NCBI GenBank assembly: GCA_011056555.1
Contig: DSEQ01000006.1
Coordinates: 48,806 to 112,805 of the forward strand
Source of the DNA: Candidatus Zixiibacteriota bacterium
GTDB lineage: Bacteria; Zixibacteria; MSB-5A5; JAABVY01
Direction: 5' to 3'
Length of the DNA: 64,000 nt
Part shown: piece after piece, positions 9,310 through 17,719 of the stretch
Layout of the letters: each line of letters starts with the position of its first letter
Position numbering within the stretch: the first letter of the stretch is position 1
The notes under the pieces: generated by a model
Database searches by the model: none
Told to the model about the DNA's origin: nothing
Seen by the model: the letters and a program-made list of their open reading frames with translations, nothing else
Position numbers and translations under genes: made by a program

Positions 9310-10068
9310 TTATTTGAGCCCGGCACAGGGAATTACTTTTCCGGCTCCGGAATTAATATAATGGTCGCCATATGCCTCGCGAAATATTTCAAATGCCTTT
9401 GCGCCTGAACAATGGCTGGGAGCTGCATACATTACGCCTGTATTTTTCAGAGACTCAGACACCGCCCTGATTTCATTTTCACTTTTATCCCTGAGGTGAA
9501 ATCCTCCCGCGATAAGCAGGATTTCTTTGGGTAATATTTGCTTTGCCCGTTCAGCTATCTTTTCGATCCCCGGATGGGCGCAGCCTGTGATCAAAATGAG
9601 TCCTTTGTCTGTATCTATAATCAAGGATTGCTCTTCGATGTATGATCCCATTTTTCCCGTAGTGTAAACTCCTTCAATAATTTCACCGGAATCTCCAGTT
9701 TCAATCAGGCGGCCGCCCAAGGACCTGACAACTTCTTTTATACTATCAGGGAATGAGGGCAGCATACAGACGTCCAGATATCCATTCTCCTCCAGAATTT
9801 TCCCCAAACCGCCCACATGATCACTGTGTTTATGAGACAGGACAATTAGCCCGATATCAGAGGGACTCTTATCCAGCTTCTTGAGATTTCGCAAGAGCAG
9901 CTCTCCATCGCCGCCTGTGTCAAACAGGATGTTCTTTGCCGCTCCTTCAATGAAGCAGGAAAATCCCCAGGCGCTCTCGAATAAATCACTAATCCTGTTA
10001 TTATCAAAGACTATGCTGATTGTGACGTTTTCTGGATTATCGCCCTGATATCTTCCTGAATTTACCAT
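9310..10068 (-). CDS. MBL-fold metallo-hydrolase
   Basis: A 252-residue cytoplasmic metallo-beta-lactamase-fold protein. The metal motif HKHSDHVGG is complete (H79, H81, D83, H84) and the preceding FDTGGDGELLLRNLKKL block is typical of the subgroup annotated as archaeal RFA-P synthase-like or MJ0296-like hydrolases. Later metal ligands fit TGCAHPGIEKI (His about 165) and the C-terminal PSHCSGAKAF. A purine-rich AGGTGGTGAG lies about 10 bases before the ATG at 10068. Substrate unknown; the family covers phosphodiester and pterin-related reactions. Single gene between convergent and same-strand neighbours. Confidence 0.8.
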   Translation of the reverse strand: MVNSGRYQGDNPENVTISIVFDNNRISDLFESAWGFSCFIEGAAKNILFDTGGDGELLLRNLKKLDKSPSDIGLIVLSHKHSDHVGGLGKILEENGYLDVCMLPSFPDSIKEVVRSLGGRLIETGDSGEIIEGVYTTGKMGSYIEEQSLIIDTDKGLILITGCAHPGIEKIAERAKQILPKEILLIAGGFHLRDKSENEIRAVSESLKNTGVMYAAPSHCSGAKAFEIFREAYGDHYINSGAGKVIPCAGLK

Positions 10069-10149
10069 ATTGACTTAACTCACCACCTTTTGTCGAACCA
10101 GTATAAGAGTGCACCCGTATTGAACCCATTATAGTGGGAAAATTCCCCA

Positions 10150-11583
10150 TTATTCAGAATATGCGTCCTGTAAATGTCTCTCCCGAATAAAACGCGAGTA
10201 GGGATCCCATAACGGAAGTTCAATCGGTTCTTTCTTCAATAGCTTACGCAGATCACCGGAGAGATGCTTCTTATGAACGATTATTTCAAATACATTATCA
10301 TCGAACCAGTCGTCATACATGGTCCAGAAACCGCTGTCGCCCCTGTCTGTGCCCCAGCTGTTCTCCACCTTCCACTTCTGCACCTGGCCGTTGAGCGTAT
10401 CGCAGGCTGAGATCAACATCATATGGTTAGCGGATAAGTCGCCGTAGATGAATTTTTCCTCTTTATCCATCTCAAAATCGATGCCGTACACCGCCTCATA
10501 GTCATAGATACCCGGGCGAAATATACCTTTATCATTAGCGTTATCCTCGCCGACGTCGCAGGCAAAAACTACCGCCTCGCTATCCAGAAGGGTTCTTAAT
10601 GCATAGGCCTTGAGCGTGTCAATCGGCAGGTTCATAAATACACCGTCCTCGCGGTCATACATATTTCGGGTATACTTTACCGAATACATCTCGAACTTGG
10701 GCCGGCCGGGATGATCTGTCATCGTTACATAATCGCGCAGATCAAGATCAACCACTTTTCTATAGAACTCCTGCGGAGTATATTTTTGCGGCTCGGAGAC
10801 TGTGGAATCCTTTTCCTCGTAGCGCCACGCGAATTCTGTCGGCGGCAGGCCCATATTAAGCGTCAGCATGCGATAGATTTCCATCAGCATGTTTTCCTTC
10901 GCGTTCCTCAATTCCTCGAGCCCGGCGCCTTCAGAATAAAGCTGCCTCAACTCCGAAGCGCATTTGCGAAGCTTGGTGCTTATGATCTTGTTCATCATAC
11001 CGGTATTGGAGGTACTCTGGGTCTCGGGCATTACTTCTTTGGGAACACATCCGTATTTTTCTATCAGGTCCACAGTGTAATACCACCAGCCGCCGTCGCC
11101 AAAGGGGCTCCTCAGAAATTCACGCAGCTCCCGATCCAGAGGATCCCTGTCCCGCAGCTCGATGATCGCCTCCAGGAACATATTGGCTTTTTCCAGCTTG
11201 TCCCAGAAAGCCAGATAACTCTGCGAAAACTCGAAGTTGTTCAGGTCATATTTTTCTATCATGATAGGGCGCATAAGATTCAGGCTGGCAAATAGCCAGC
11301 ACCGCCCGGAGGATTTCTGATTTGTTACGCCCTTTGTCTTGATTGTCACATTGAATAAATCCTGGTGCTCGACGACTTTTTCATGATCCAGCGCCAGTTC
11401 CTTTATGTCGTTATTCATAAGCGAGTTATAAATCGCTTTCCAGGGGCCCTCGAATTTTGAAGTCGCGCGCATTTTCTCTATCATCTCGGGGGTGATTCCG
11501 CCTTCGGAATTATCTGCGGAAACGGGCAGGACCGCACCAATCAGAATTAGACAGATTACGCTCAGAAAGCCTGTGATTCTCAT
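10150..11583 (-). CDS. Exported papain-like (C1) peptidase, bleomycin-hydrolase type
   Basis: A 477-residue C1B-type cysteine aminopeptidase. The ATG at 11583 has AAGGAG 8 bases upstream and starts a signal peptide (MRITGFLSVICLILIGAVLPVSA); an earlier in-frame start at 11658 would bury it. Catalytic residues: Gln in TNQKSSGRCW (Q89), Cys (C95), His in SANHMMLI (H387) and Asn in VENSWGT (N408). Bleomycin hydrolase/PepC proteins are normally cytoplasmic and about 440-470 residues long; here the whole enzyme carries an export signal, so it likely trims peptides in the periplasm or outside. Transcribed alone, divergent from the DUF4136 lipoprotein gene. Confidence 0.88.
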   Translation of the reverse strand: MRITGFLSVICLILIGAVLPVSADNSEGGITPEMIEKMRATSKFEGPWKAIYNSLMNNDIKELALDHEKVVEHQDLFNVTIKTKGVTNQKSSGRCWLFASLNLMRPIMIEKYDLNNFEFSQSYLAFWDKLEKANMFLEAIIELRDRDPLDRELREFLRSPFGDGGWWYYTVDLIEKYGCVPKEVMPETQSTSNTGMMNKIISTKLRKCASELRQLYSEGAGLEELRNAKENMLMEIYRMLTLNMGLPPTEFAWRYEEKDSTVSEPQKYTPQEFYRKVVDLDLRDYVTMTDHPGRPKFEMYSVKYTRNMYDREDGVFMNLPIDTLKAYALRTLLDSEAVVFACDVGEDNANDKGIFRPGIYDYEAVYGIDFEMDKEEKFIYGDLSANHMMLISACDTLNGQVQKWKVENSWGTDRGDSGFWTMYDDWFDDNVFEIIVHKKHLSGDLRKLLKKEPIELPLWDPYSRFIRERHLQDAYSE

Positions 11584-11849
11584 AGTTTCTCCTTGATGAA
11601 TTGTATTATAACAGGCAATAAATTCTATTTGTCTAAATAAAACGAAAATTATGCCCAACCCGCTACAGGAAATTTCGTTTTTTGATAGAATTAATCGCCC
11701 CCTGATCTGAATTTAATAATTGTCCTGAGCAGATTGGCGATTCGGCCGGGCATTTAAATCCGCCATTTTGCGGCAGTTTTATATTTCACCCTAAATTATC
11801 CGCTTTTATATTCCGATTCAAATATCAGTGTATAAATGGGAGATAAATC

Positions 11850-12368
11850 ATGCTTAGAACCATAGCTGTAAGTGCGTTTTTGGGGCTGCTTGTTCTGGGG
11901 GGATGCGCCTCCAAAACGGTAATGTCCGATTTCGACAGAAATTCTGATTTTGAATCCTACCGGACTTTTGGGTTCATTCCCTACAATGATAAACTCGATC
12001 CCTCGAGCCCTTTGAATAAAAGATCCATGCGGGTCAGGATCGAGGATGCCATCCGAGATGAGCTGGAATCCAGAGACTACCGCTTCATTGATAATGGAAA
12101 CCCGGATATCCGTATAGCATTTCATGCCAGTGCGAGGGAACAGATAATGGTCGATCATTACGGTTACAGCAGCTGGCAGGGACCCGGGCAGACCGACATT
12201 TCACGTTATAAAGAAGGTACCCTGGTAATTGATTTTGTAGATCCTGATCAGAAGCAGCTGGTCTGGCGCGGATGGGCCGTCGGAGTTATCATAGGCCCGG
12301 AGGACACCAATGAGCAAATCAGTAAAACTGTGAAAAGAATAATTGATAAGTACCCTCCCAAAGAGTAA
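11850..12368 (+). CDS. DUF4136 lipoprotein
   Basis: A 172-residue lipoprotein. Residues 1-20 form a lipoprotein signal with lipobox LGGC (LLVLGGCASK), and the mature part has the DUF4136 pattern: DFDRNSDFESYRTFGFIP near the start, RVEDAIRDELESRDYRF-type helix, PDIRIAFHA strand and LVIDFVDPDQKQLVWRG. Function of DUF4136 is unknown; proteins are membrane-attached in the periplasm. The start ATG at 11850 follows GGGAGATAAATC. A hairpin terminator separates it from the convergent DUF2892 gene. Confidence 0.85.
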   Translation: MLRTIAVSAFLGLLVLGGCASKTVMSDFDRNSDFESYRTFGFIPYNDKLDPSSPLNKRSMRVRIEDAIRDELESRDYRFIDNGNPDIRIAFHASAREQIMVDHYGYSSWQGPGQTDISRYKEGTLVIDFVDPDQKQLVWRGWAVGVIIGPEDTNEQISKTVKRIIDKYPPKE

Positions 12369-12375
12369 CCAAGAA

Positions 12376-12404
12376 AGCCGGGATTAGAACCCGGCTCTTA
12401 CTTT
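12376..12404. terminator. Bidirectional hairpin terminator
   Basis: AGCCGGG (12376-12382) pairs with CCCGGCT (12390-12396) across a 7-base loop; CTTACTTTTT follows on the plus strand and TTTCTTGG on the minus. It sits between two convergent genes. Confidence 0.65.
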
Positions 12405-12617
12405 TTATACTTCCGGGCTTTCTTTGGCGCTGGTCGGTTTATGCGTCGAGACGCCAAGGATCCGGTACAACGCACACCATCCGCTCAATCCGGTCAGAAT
12501 CGGGATAATACCCAGAAGTCCCCAATAGGATTGTGGTCCCCAGAAGATTAAAGACACTATGAATAAGCCCACAATAATCCTGAAAATTCTTTCAATTCTT
12601 CCGACATTGGTCCGCAT
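12405..12617 (-). CDS. DUF2892 (YgaP-like) small inner-membrane protein
   Basis: A 70-residue membrane protein. I start at the ATG at 12617 (MRTNVGRIER) because AAAGGGAGAG precedes it; a longer frame exists upstream. It has the DUF2892 pattern: MRxNVGxxERxxRxxxGL, one or two helices (IVGLFIVSLIFWG and LLGIIPILTGLSGWCALYRILG) with the CxLYxLLG-type ending. Members are small membrane proteins, sometimes fused to rhodanese domains as in YgaP; no rhodanese is seen here. Confidence 0.85.
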   Translation of the reverse strand: MRTNVGRIERIFRIIVGLFIVSLIFWGPQSYWGLLGIIPILTGLSGWCALYRILGVSTHKPTSAKESPEV

Positions 12618-12785
12618 AAATATCACTCTCCCTTTTTTCAGTTCTACCACTTACAACAGTTAACGCAATCAACTGTTCATCGATCATTAAGGTTATCGCG
12701 ATTTTATTTTGCAATACTACCGATGAATTCATATTATAATTCTCAATCAAGCGGGTATCCGATTCCATTCTTACGGGAGTTTTGA

Positions 12786-14132
12786 TTGCAATACCTCGAT
12801 TCTATTCTGTCCAGGGCGGTCGATATTGCCTGGGGGATTCCACTGGTCGTGCTCCTGATCACGGCTGGAGTCTATTTCACTATCGTGGGAAGATTCGTTC
12901 CTTTCCGTCACCTCAAACATGCGGTAAATATTCTTCGCGGCAAATATGACAATCCCGATGATCCGGGTGAGATAAATCATTTTCAGGCTCTTTCTTCCGC
13001 ACTCTCGGCCACCATCGGAATGGGCAATATCTCGGGCGTGGCCATAGGCATTACCATCGGCGGCCCCGGGGCAATATTCTGGATGTGGGTGGCGGGTATA
13101 GTGGGCATGTCCACCAAGTATTTCACCTGCACCCTGGCATGTCTGTATCGCAAGAAAGATGAGTGCGGGATAGAGCAGGGCGGTCCGATGTATTTCATCG
13201 AGGTGGGCCTGGGTAAATACTTCAAGCCGCTGGCAATCATGTTCGCCGTCTGCGGGATGGTCGGCTGCCTCGCGCTTTTTCAGGTTAACCAACTCTCCGG
13301 TCTCCTGGAAAACGACTGGGGCATCGGCAAGCTCTATACTGGTACGGCCTGCATGCTTGCGGTTGGAATCGTCATTCTAGGGGGCATCGTCCGGGTCGGT
13401 CAGGTAACCAGCCGCATAGTACCGGTCATGTTTTCTGTATACGTGATTTCCGCGCTTTATATAATTCTCTCAAATGCCTCCATTGTGCCCGGGCTGTTCA
13501 AAACCATAATAGCCTCAGCCTTCGGAGGAGAAGCCTTGGTAGGCGGCGGTACTGCTATCGTATTTAAGGAGGTACTGATTAACGGTATAAAACGAGCCGC
13601 TTTCTCGAACGAGGCGGGGATCGGCACCGCACCGATGGCCCACGGCGCCGCCAAGACGAATGAGCCGGTGCGCGAGGGTCTGATTGCCATGCTGGGGCCC
13701 TTTCTGGATACTAATCTGGTATGCACAATGACAGCATTGGTTATTCTTGCCACCGGAGCTGTGCCCCAGGAGGATGGTGTGGTGATGACTGTGAATGCAT
13801 TCGAGCATGGCATGCCGGGGATGGGCCGGTATGTTATGACATTGATCATTATTATGTTCTCGATCTCCACCATGATTTCCTATTCATATTACAGCCTTAA
13901 ATGTTCGCGCTATCTTTTTGGATACAAATTCGGGAGCTATTATGTTTATGTCTATATATTGAGTCTGCCGGTTGCGGCGGTATGGTCTCAGGATATTGTA
14001 ATCAATCTGCTGGATACATCCTTTGCGCTCATGGCCATTCCGACCCTGGTCGGCGCACTTTTGCTCTCGCCGAACGTTATAAAAGCATCGAGAGATTATT
14101 TTGCCCGGCTGAAGTCAGGATTCAGGGAATAA
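12786..14132 (+). CDS. Sodium:alanine symporter (AGCS family)
   Basis: A 448-residue inner-membrane amino-acid/cation symporter. Start is TTG at 12786 with ACGGGAG at 12772-12778. AGCS landmarks: VVLLITAGVYFTIVGRFVP in TM1, the SALSATIGMGNISGVA block, GPGAIFWMWVAGIVGM, and the conserved NEAGIGTAPMAHGAAKT substrate/sodium loop, then 10-11 membrane helices in all. It imports alanine or glycine with sodium. The Nudix gene follows after 11 bp with its own strong ribosome site, so the two are probably cotranscribed. Length is normal for the family. Confidence 0.92.
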   Translation: MQYLDSILSRAVDIAWGIPLVVLLITAGVYFTIVGRFVPFRHLKHAVNILRGKYDNPDDPGEINHFQALSSALSATIGMGNISGVAIGITIGGPGAIFWMWVAGIVGMSTKYFTCTLACLYRKKDECGIEQGGPMYFIEVGLGKYFKPLAIMFAVCGMVGCLALFQVNQLSGLLENDWGIGKLYTGTACMLAVGIVILGGIVRVGQVTSRIVPVMFSVYVISALYIILSNASIVPGLFKTIIASAFGGEALVGGGTAIVFKEVLINGIKRAAFSNEAGIGTAPMAHGAAKTNEPVREGLIAMLGPFLDTNLVCTMTALVILATGAVPQEDGVVMTVNAFEHGMPGMGRYVMTLIIIMFSISTMISYSYYSLKCSRYLFGYKFGSYYVYVYILSLPVAAVWSQDIVINLLDTSFALMAIPTLVGALLLSPNVIKASRDYFARLKSGFRE

Positions 14133-14143
14133 GGAGGCTGAAT

Positions 14144-14536
14144 GTGTTTAAGATGATTGTTGCTACAGATTTGATCATCCAATACCCGGATGGAAAGATC
14201 ATTTTGATAAAGAGAAAGAATGACCCGTACCAGGGCTATTGGGCGCTTCCGGGCGGAATGGTGGAGGAGAATGAAACTGTCGAGGAGGCCGCTGTCAGAG
14301 AAGCCCGTGAAGAAACGGGTGTGAGAGTCGAATTAAAAAGACTGGTCGGAGTATATTCCGATCCGGATCGGGATCCGCGCGGGCGTGTTATGTCGGTAAC
14401 ATATCTGGCCAGACCCGTCAGCGGTGAGCCAAAAGCGGCCGATGATGCCGCTGAACTAATCTTAACCGAGGACTTTTTCGCAATGAAACTGGCCTTTGAC
14501 CACGAACAGATGCTCAAGGATGCATTCGGGCATTGA
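14144..14536 (+). CDS. Nudix hydrolase, ADP-ribose pyrophosphatase-like
   Basis: A 130-residue cytoplasmic pyrophosphohydrolase. The GTG at 14144 sits 6 bases after AAGGAGG (14131-14137); the frame extends upstream into the symporter gene, but that extension is not protein-like. The Nudix box is complete: G-x5-E-x7-REUxEE-x-GU in GGMVEENETVEEAAVREARE then ETGV. N-terminal KIILIKRKNDPYQGYWALPG is the usual substrate-side sequence, and the following GVYSDPDRDPRGRVMSVTY resembles ADP-ribose-type Nudix enzymes. Likely clears ADP-ribose or a related nucleotide; exact substrate is inferred. Confidence 0.9.
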   Translation: MFKMIVATDLIIQYPDGKIILIKRKNDPYQGYWALPGGMVEENETVEEAAVREAREETGVRVELKRLVGVYSDPDRDPRGRVMSVTYLARPVSGEPKAADDAAELILTEDFFAMKLAFDHEQMLKDAFGH

Positions 14537-14544
14537 GCAGGCTT

Positions 14545-15513
14545 TTATACATGGTTGCGGAGCATGAGCTCCTTCGGATGAGGGGTTAGATATATCTGGT
14601 CTTTTATATATTCAATATCATGTATAGTTACATAATGACGTAAGAGCGTCAGGGGCACCACAAGCGGAGTCAATTCCTTGTGGTAATCATCGATAACCTG
14701 CAGTATGTCCTTTTTCTCCGATGACGTCAGATTTGTTTTCAGGTAGCCGAGAATATGATGTAGCACATTGACATTCTTCTTTGCTGTCGTCTTATAGCCC
14801 AGACCCTCCATAAAAACCGCGCTGTACTTTTCCCGCATCTCCGAGGGCGAATACTTCTTCACCTCCGCGACCAGCTTTCCTAGTTCCTTGTAATGTTTGG
14901 GACTATGGGACATCAAAAGCAGCTTGTGGGCGGTATGGAACCGTACCATCTTCCCCCGGCTGTATCTATCGTCAAAGAGGTTCTGCAACCTATGGTAGGC
15001 AAATACCCTGACGATAAAGTTTTCGCGCAATCGGGGATCATTGAGACGCCCCTCTTCCTCCATGGGCATGATTGGGAACTGTTTTTTCAAAGCCCGCGGC
15101 CACATACCCACAGCATTTTTCTCGGCCATACCTTTCTCATTATAGACCTTAACCCGCTCCATCCCGCAGCTCGGAGAGTCTTTCTTCAGAATAAAACCGC
15201 TCAGGTTTTCCTTCTCGAGCTCATTTGCGCGTTTGGCATTAAAGGCCACCACCTTTTCCGTCCAGTCCTTGCCGGTCTTGTTACCGACCATCCTGGTTTC
15301 CTCGGCTGTACCCACCAATCTGACCGCCTCGCGCGGCACACCCATGCCAACCTCAACTTCGGGACAAACTGAAACGAACTGGAAGTAATTGGAAAGCACA
15401 TCGGTTGAATAGCGGTCGCGCTTGTGTCCGGCATCATAGCGCACCATCTGCCCCAGAAGACATGCGCTGATCCCGACCTTGATAGCCTTTTCTGTTTGCA
15501 GTACATCGGGCAT
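14545..15513 (-). CDS. DUF523-DUF1722 protein (TudS/YbgA-like)
   Basis: A 322-residue cytoplasmic two-domain protein. I start at 15513 (MPDVLQTEKA) after AAAGGCGG. Residues about 12-150 are DUF523: VGISACLLGQMVRYD, CPEVEVGMGVPREAVRLVG and KKDSPSCGMERVKVY, with the three Cys expected to hold an iron-sulfur cluster as in the thiouracil desulfidase TudS. Residues about 180-310 are DUF1722 (YbgA): FHTAHKLLLMSHSPKHYKEL and the HHILGYLKTNLTSSEK block. The fusion is known in many bacteria. A role in removing sulfur from thiolated bases is inferred from the TudS family. Convergent with the Nudix gene, 8 bp apart. Confidence 0.88.
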   Translation of the reverse strand: MPDVLQTEKAIKVGISACLLGQMVRYDAGHKRDRYSTDVLSNYFQFVSVCPEVEVGMGVPREAVRLVGTAEETRMVGNKTGKDWTEKVVAFNAKRANELEKENLSGFILKKDSPSCGMERVKVYNEKGMAEKNAVGMWPRALKKQFPIMPMEEEGRLNDPRLRENFIVRVFAYHRLQNLFDDRYSRGKMVRFHTAHKLLLMSHSPKHYKELGKLVAEVKKYSPSEMREKYSAVFMEGLGYKTTAKKNVNVLHHILGYLKTNLTSSEKKDILQVIDDYHKELTPLVVPLTLLRHYVTIHDIEYIKDQIYLTPHPKELMLRNHV

Positions 15514-15627
15514 TATAACCGCCTTTTTAGATATTGTTACGCCCCTGGAAAAATAAACTGTTGAGAAAAATAAACCATAAATGCACAAGAACAGCAATGT
15601 TTTTTTGCACGGAATTCACGCAAGAAA

Positions 15628-15653
15628 GGCCGGCAGGAAAATATCTGCCGGCC
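15628..15653 (-). terminator. Hairpin terminator after the DUF378 gene
   Basis: GGCCGGCAG (15628-15636) pairs perfectly with CTGCCGGCC (15645-15653), 8-base loop; on the minus strand TTTCTT follows. It lies about 100 bp after the stop of the DUF378 gene. Confidence 0.55.
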
Positions 15654-15752
15654 AATCATGTTTTTAGAAGCCGATGCACTTGCACCCGGCATAAATGTCT
15701 ATACCTTGTTGTGCTTAAAATCAGCCGAGCGCCCGGATGTCTTTCACGATGT

Positions 15753-15980
15753 TCAGGCCGTTGCCGGAGCATGTCCTCTTCCCCAGCGCTGCTGCATTGA
15801 TTTCCACAGCACCAGGTTATAGAGTGCCGCAATCCCAACGAGAATGTAGATAATGCGGCTTATGACGGACATTTCACCAAAAATTGCGGCGACCAGGTTG
15901 AAATTGAATATTCCCACCAGTCCCCAGTTGAGTCCGCCTACTACGAGCAGAATCAAGAAAATTACATCGAGCGCTTTCAT
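15753..15980 (-). CDS. DUF378 small membrane protein
   Basis: A 75-residue inner-membrane protein with two helices (VIFLILLVVGGLNWGLVGIF and ISRIIYILVGIAALYNLVLW) and the DUF378 signature GGLNWGLVG. The ATG at 15980 follows CAAGGAGGAGCCC. Function of the family is unknown. It stands alone between the DUF523 gene and the YihY-like gene, with a hairpin downstream. Confidence 0.85.
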   Translation of the reverse strand: MKALDVIFLILLVVGGLNWGLVGIFNFNLVAAIFGEMSVISRIIYILVGIAALYNLVLWKSMQQRWGRGHAPATA

Positions 15981-16083
15981 GGGCTCCTCCTTGAGACCCC
16001 GGTTCGATTAACAGTTAGCTTTCTTTCGCGATATCATGAATCTATTAAGTGTTATATACTTAGGCAAGTCTTTTTTGAACATA

Positions 16084-17016
16084 TCATGTCTCGGCAACCT
16101 GTTCTTTCCGAGCCTCCTTCTCTCTTTTTCTCAGTCTTTCACGGTATAGCTGGCCGATTTCTGCTCCCACGATTAAAACCACAGAAGTATAAAAAATCCA
16201 GAAAACAGCGACAATAAAGAGCACATAAGCCCCGTAAATCCGCTTCAGGTTAACGAAATTATTTATGTATATTCGGAAGAGATATTCCGCTATGCCCCAG
16301 AAAAACGCTCCCCACAGGGCACTAACCAAAATTACCTTCAGCGGAATCTTAGCCTGGGGGACAAAGTAGTATATTACAAAAAAAGCAAACGTCAGTATGA
16401 TAAATGAAGCCGCCTGGACGATAATATCACCCACAAATTGTATATGCAAAAACTCCAATATGGTTGAGTCCTCAGTCACTTTCTCCAGTACTGCCAGGCC
16501 GGGTATAACGGTTGTGGCCAGCAGAAAATAAAAAAGCACCAGGAGCACCATCGCCAGATCCCGCAACTTGGCCACAACATCTCCGAATATCGAACCTCCC
16601 AGACGGTTCTTGTAGGAGATATTCAATATTGTTCGCATGCTGCTGAAGAGCCTGCTGGAGGCCCACAGGAGTCCCAGGATACCAAATATCCCGGCAATAT
16701 TTTTGTTCACCTTGAATTCCTGGGCACGTTCAAAAACAATCTGTTTTACAGTCTCGGCCGCATCTGAATACGGAATCAGGCGATCAATGAAATTATTGAT
16801 CTCCACCCTGATAGTAGGGCTCTCTAACACAAAGCCCAGGACAGCGAATACAATTAATACAAAGGGTACTATACAGACGATGATCGAGAATGCCAGGCCG
16901 CTGGCCTCCAGAAAGACATGGTTCTTGCCAATACGGTCTATCAATCCAAGGCCGTAATGCGCCCAGAAATCCTTGATACGTTTAGGCCGAAAATGGGATT
17001 TAAACCGTTCCCACAA
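16084..17016 (-). CDS. YihY/BrkB-type inner-membrane protein
   Basis: About 310 residues with six predicted membrane helices and the YihY family layout: short basic N-terminus, ASGLAFSIIVCIVPFVLIVF in TM1, an amphipathic loop, the GILGLLWASSRLFSSMRTILN block, then four more helices and a basic tail (RERLRKREKEARKEQ). Once called ribonuclease BN, the family is now regarded as membrane proteins of unknown transport role. The only standard start is TTG at 17016, whose Shine-Dalgarno would be too close. An in-frame ATT at 17031 is placed 5 bases after AAAGGGAG and may be the true start. Confidence 0.85.
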   Translation of the reverse strand: MWERFKSHFRPKRIKDFWAHYGLGLIDRIGKNHVFLEASGLAFSIIVCIVPFVLIVFAVLGFVLESPTIRVEINNFIDRLIPYSDAAETVKQIVFERAQEFKVNKNIAGIFGILGLLWASSRLFSSMRTILNISYKNRLGGSIFGDVVAKLRDLAMVLLVLFYFLLATTVIPGLAVLEKVTEDSTILEFLHIQFVGDIIVQAASFIILTFAFFVIYYFVPQAKIPLKVILVSALWGAFFWGIAEYLFRIYINNFVNLKRIYGAYVLFIVAVFWIFYTSVVLIVGAEIGQLYRERLRKREKEARKEQVAET

Positions 17017-17282
17017 TTCCTTGATTCTAATCTTGACTCCCTTTGTGATAATACCCTGATGTCTATGTTATCAGAATTACGGGTTTCTGGCAAGTAAATA
17101 ATGCTGTCAGGAATTGATGAGGCACGGGGCATTGCGGTTATATACGAACAAAAAGGGCCGCCTCAAGGATGTTGTTTCAACGATGTAGTGGCGGCCCAAT
17201 TTGTAAATCTTCTATTTTAATCTTCGGTAGATTATACGCATGAATTTCAAAAAAGAAATCTTAAAAAAAGGATAAAACTTAC

Positions 17283-17372
17283 CTAAAATCTACTCCCAAA
17301 GTACAGAACATTTTTGAAGAAAAGGCTGTTTTCGGGAATGCGTTCGGGCGACCAAACATCGTTGCCGAAAAT
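17283..17372 (-). pseudogene. Possible C-terminal end of a lost outer-membrane beta-barrel gene
   Basis: On the minus strand one frame reads GNDVWSPERIPENSLFFKN then VLYFGSRF and a TAG. An ending of alternating hydrophobic residues closing on Phe is the usual last beta-strand of outer-membrane barrels. The frame is closed by TGA only about 30 codons upstream and has no start, so only a remnant is claimed. An overlapping frame is also open, which lowers confidence. Confidence 0.25.
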
Positions 17373-17559
17373 TCAAAGCACCGGAAGTAAGTGAAGCCCT
17401 CATAAAGATTTAGTCCCTCTCATTCGGCAGCTTTATTCTCGACAACCGGACTCATTAAAGCATCGGCAGGCTTAGAATCAGGATTATCATCCCGTAGTTT
17501 TCGGGAGCAGCATGAAATCTCTTCTATTTATCGCTTTTTATTTAGCGCCTTTATCTTTA

Positions 17560-17588
17560 TTGACAAAGAGGAACTCGTTTTCTATATT
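17560..17588 (+). promoter_or_regulatory. Strong sigma-70-like promoter with long leader
   Basis: TTGACA (17560-17565), 17-bp spacer, TATATT (17583-17588). Transcription from about 17595 would give a leader of roughly 125 bases before the ATG at 17720. Confidence 0.65.
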
Positions 17589-17622
17589 TGTGTGGGTCTG
17601 TAATTTAAAATAGTTCTTGCTT

Positions 17623-17671
17623 TCCTATCTATCTATACTAAACCATGAACCTGCAGCTCGAAAAGATAGGA
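17623..17671 (+). promoter_or_regulatory. Leader hairpin with shared CTGCAGCTCG motif
   Basis: TCCTATCT (17623-17630) is perfectly complementary to AGATAGGA (17664-17671). The loop carries CTGCAGCTCGAAAAGA (17651-17666), and nearly the same string, CTGCAGCTCGTGAAAAGA, occurs at 24364-24381 before the OPT gene. A cis-regulatory RNA element is possible; I recognise no known riboswitch class. Confidence 0.35.
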
Positions 17672-17719
17672 TAACTCACTATATTTAAAGATAAACCAAG
17701 TTCAGGGAGGAGAATCAAA

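Larger units (their letters stand above)
17041..17719. other. 679-bp stretch without an intact gene
   Basis: Holds a GGGCCGCC/GGCGGCCC inverted repeat (17155-17162 and 17190-17197) with an inner GTTG-TTT-CAAC stem, a possible outer-membrane protein remnant on the minus strand, a strong promoter at 17560 and the structured leader of the next gene. Each of the last three is listed separately. I see no further gene. Confidence 0.5.

Noticed and set aside
13901..14143. Upstream extension of the Nudix frame
   Set aside because: It overlaps the last helices of the alanine symporter in another frame; the GTG at 14144 has a perfect ribosome site.
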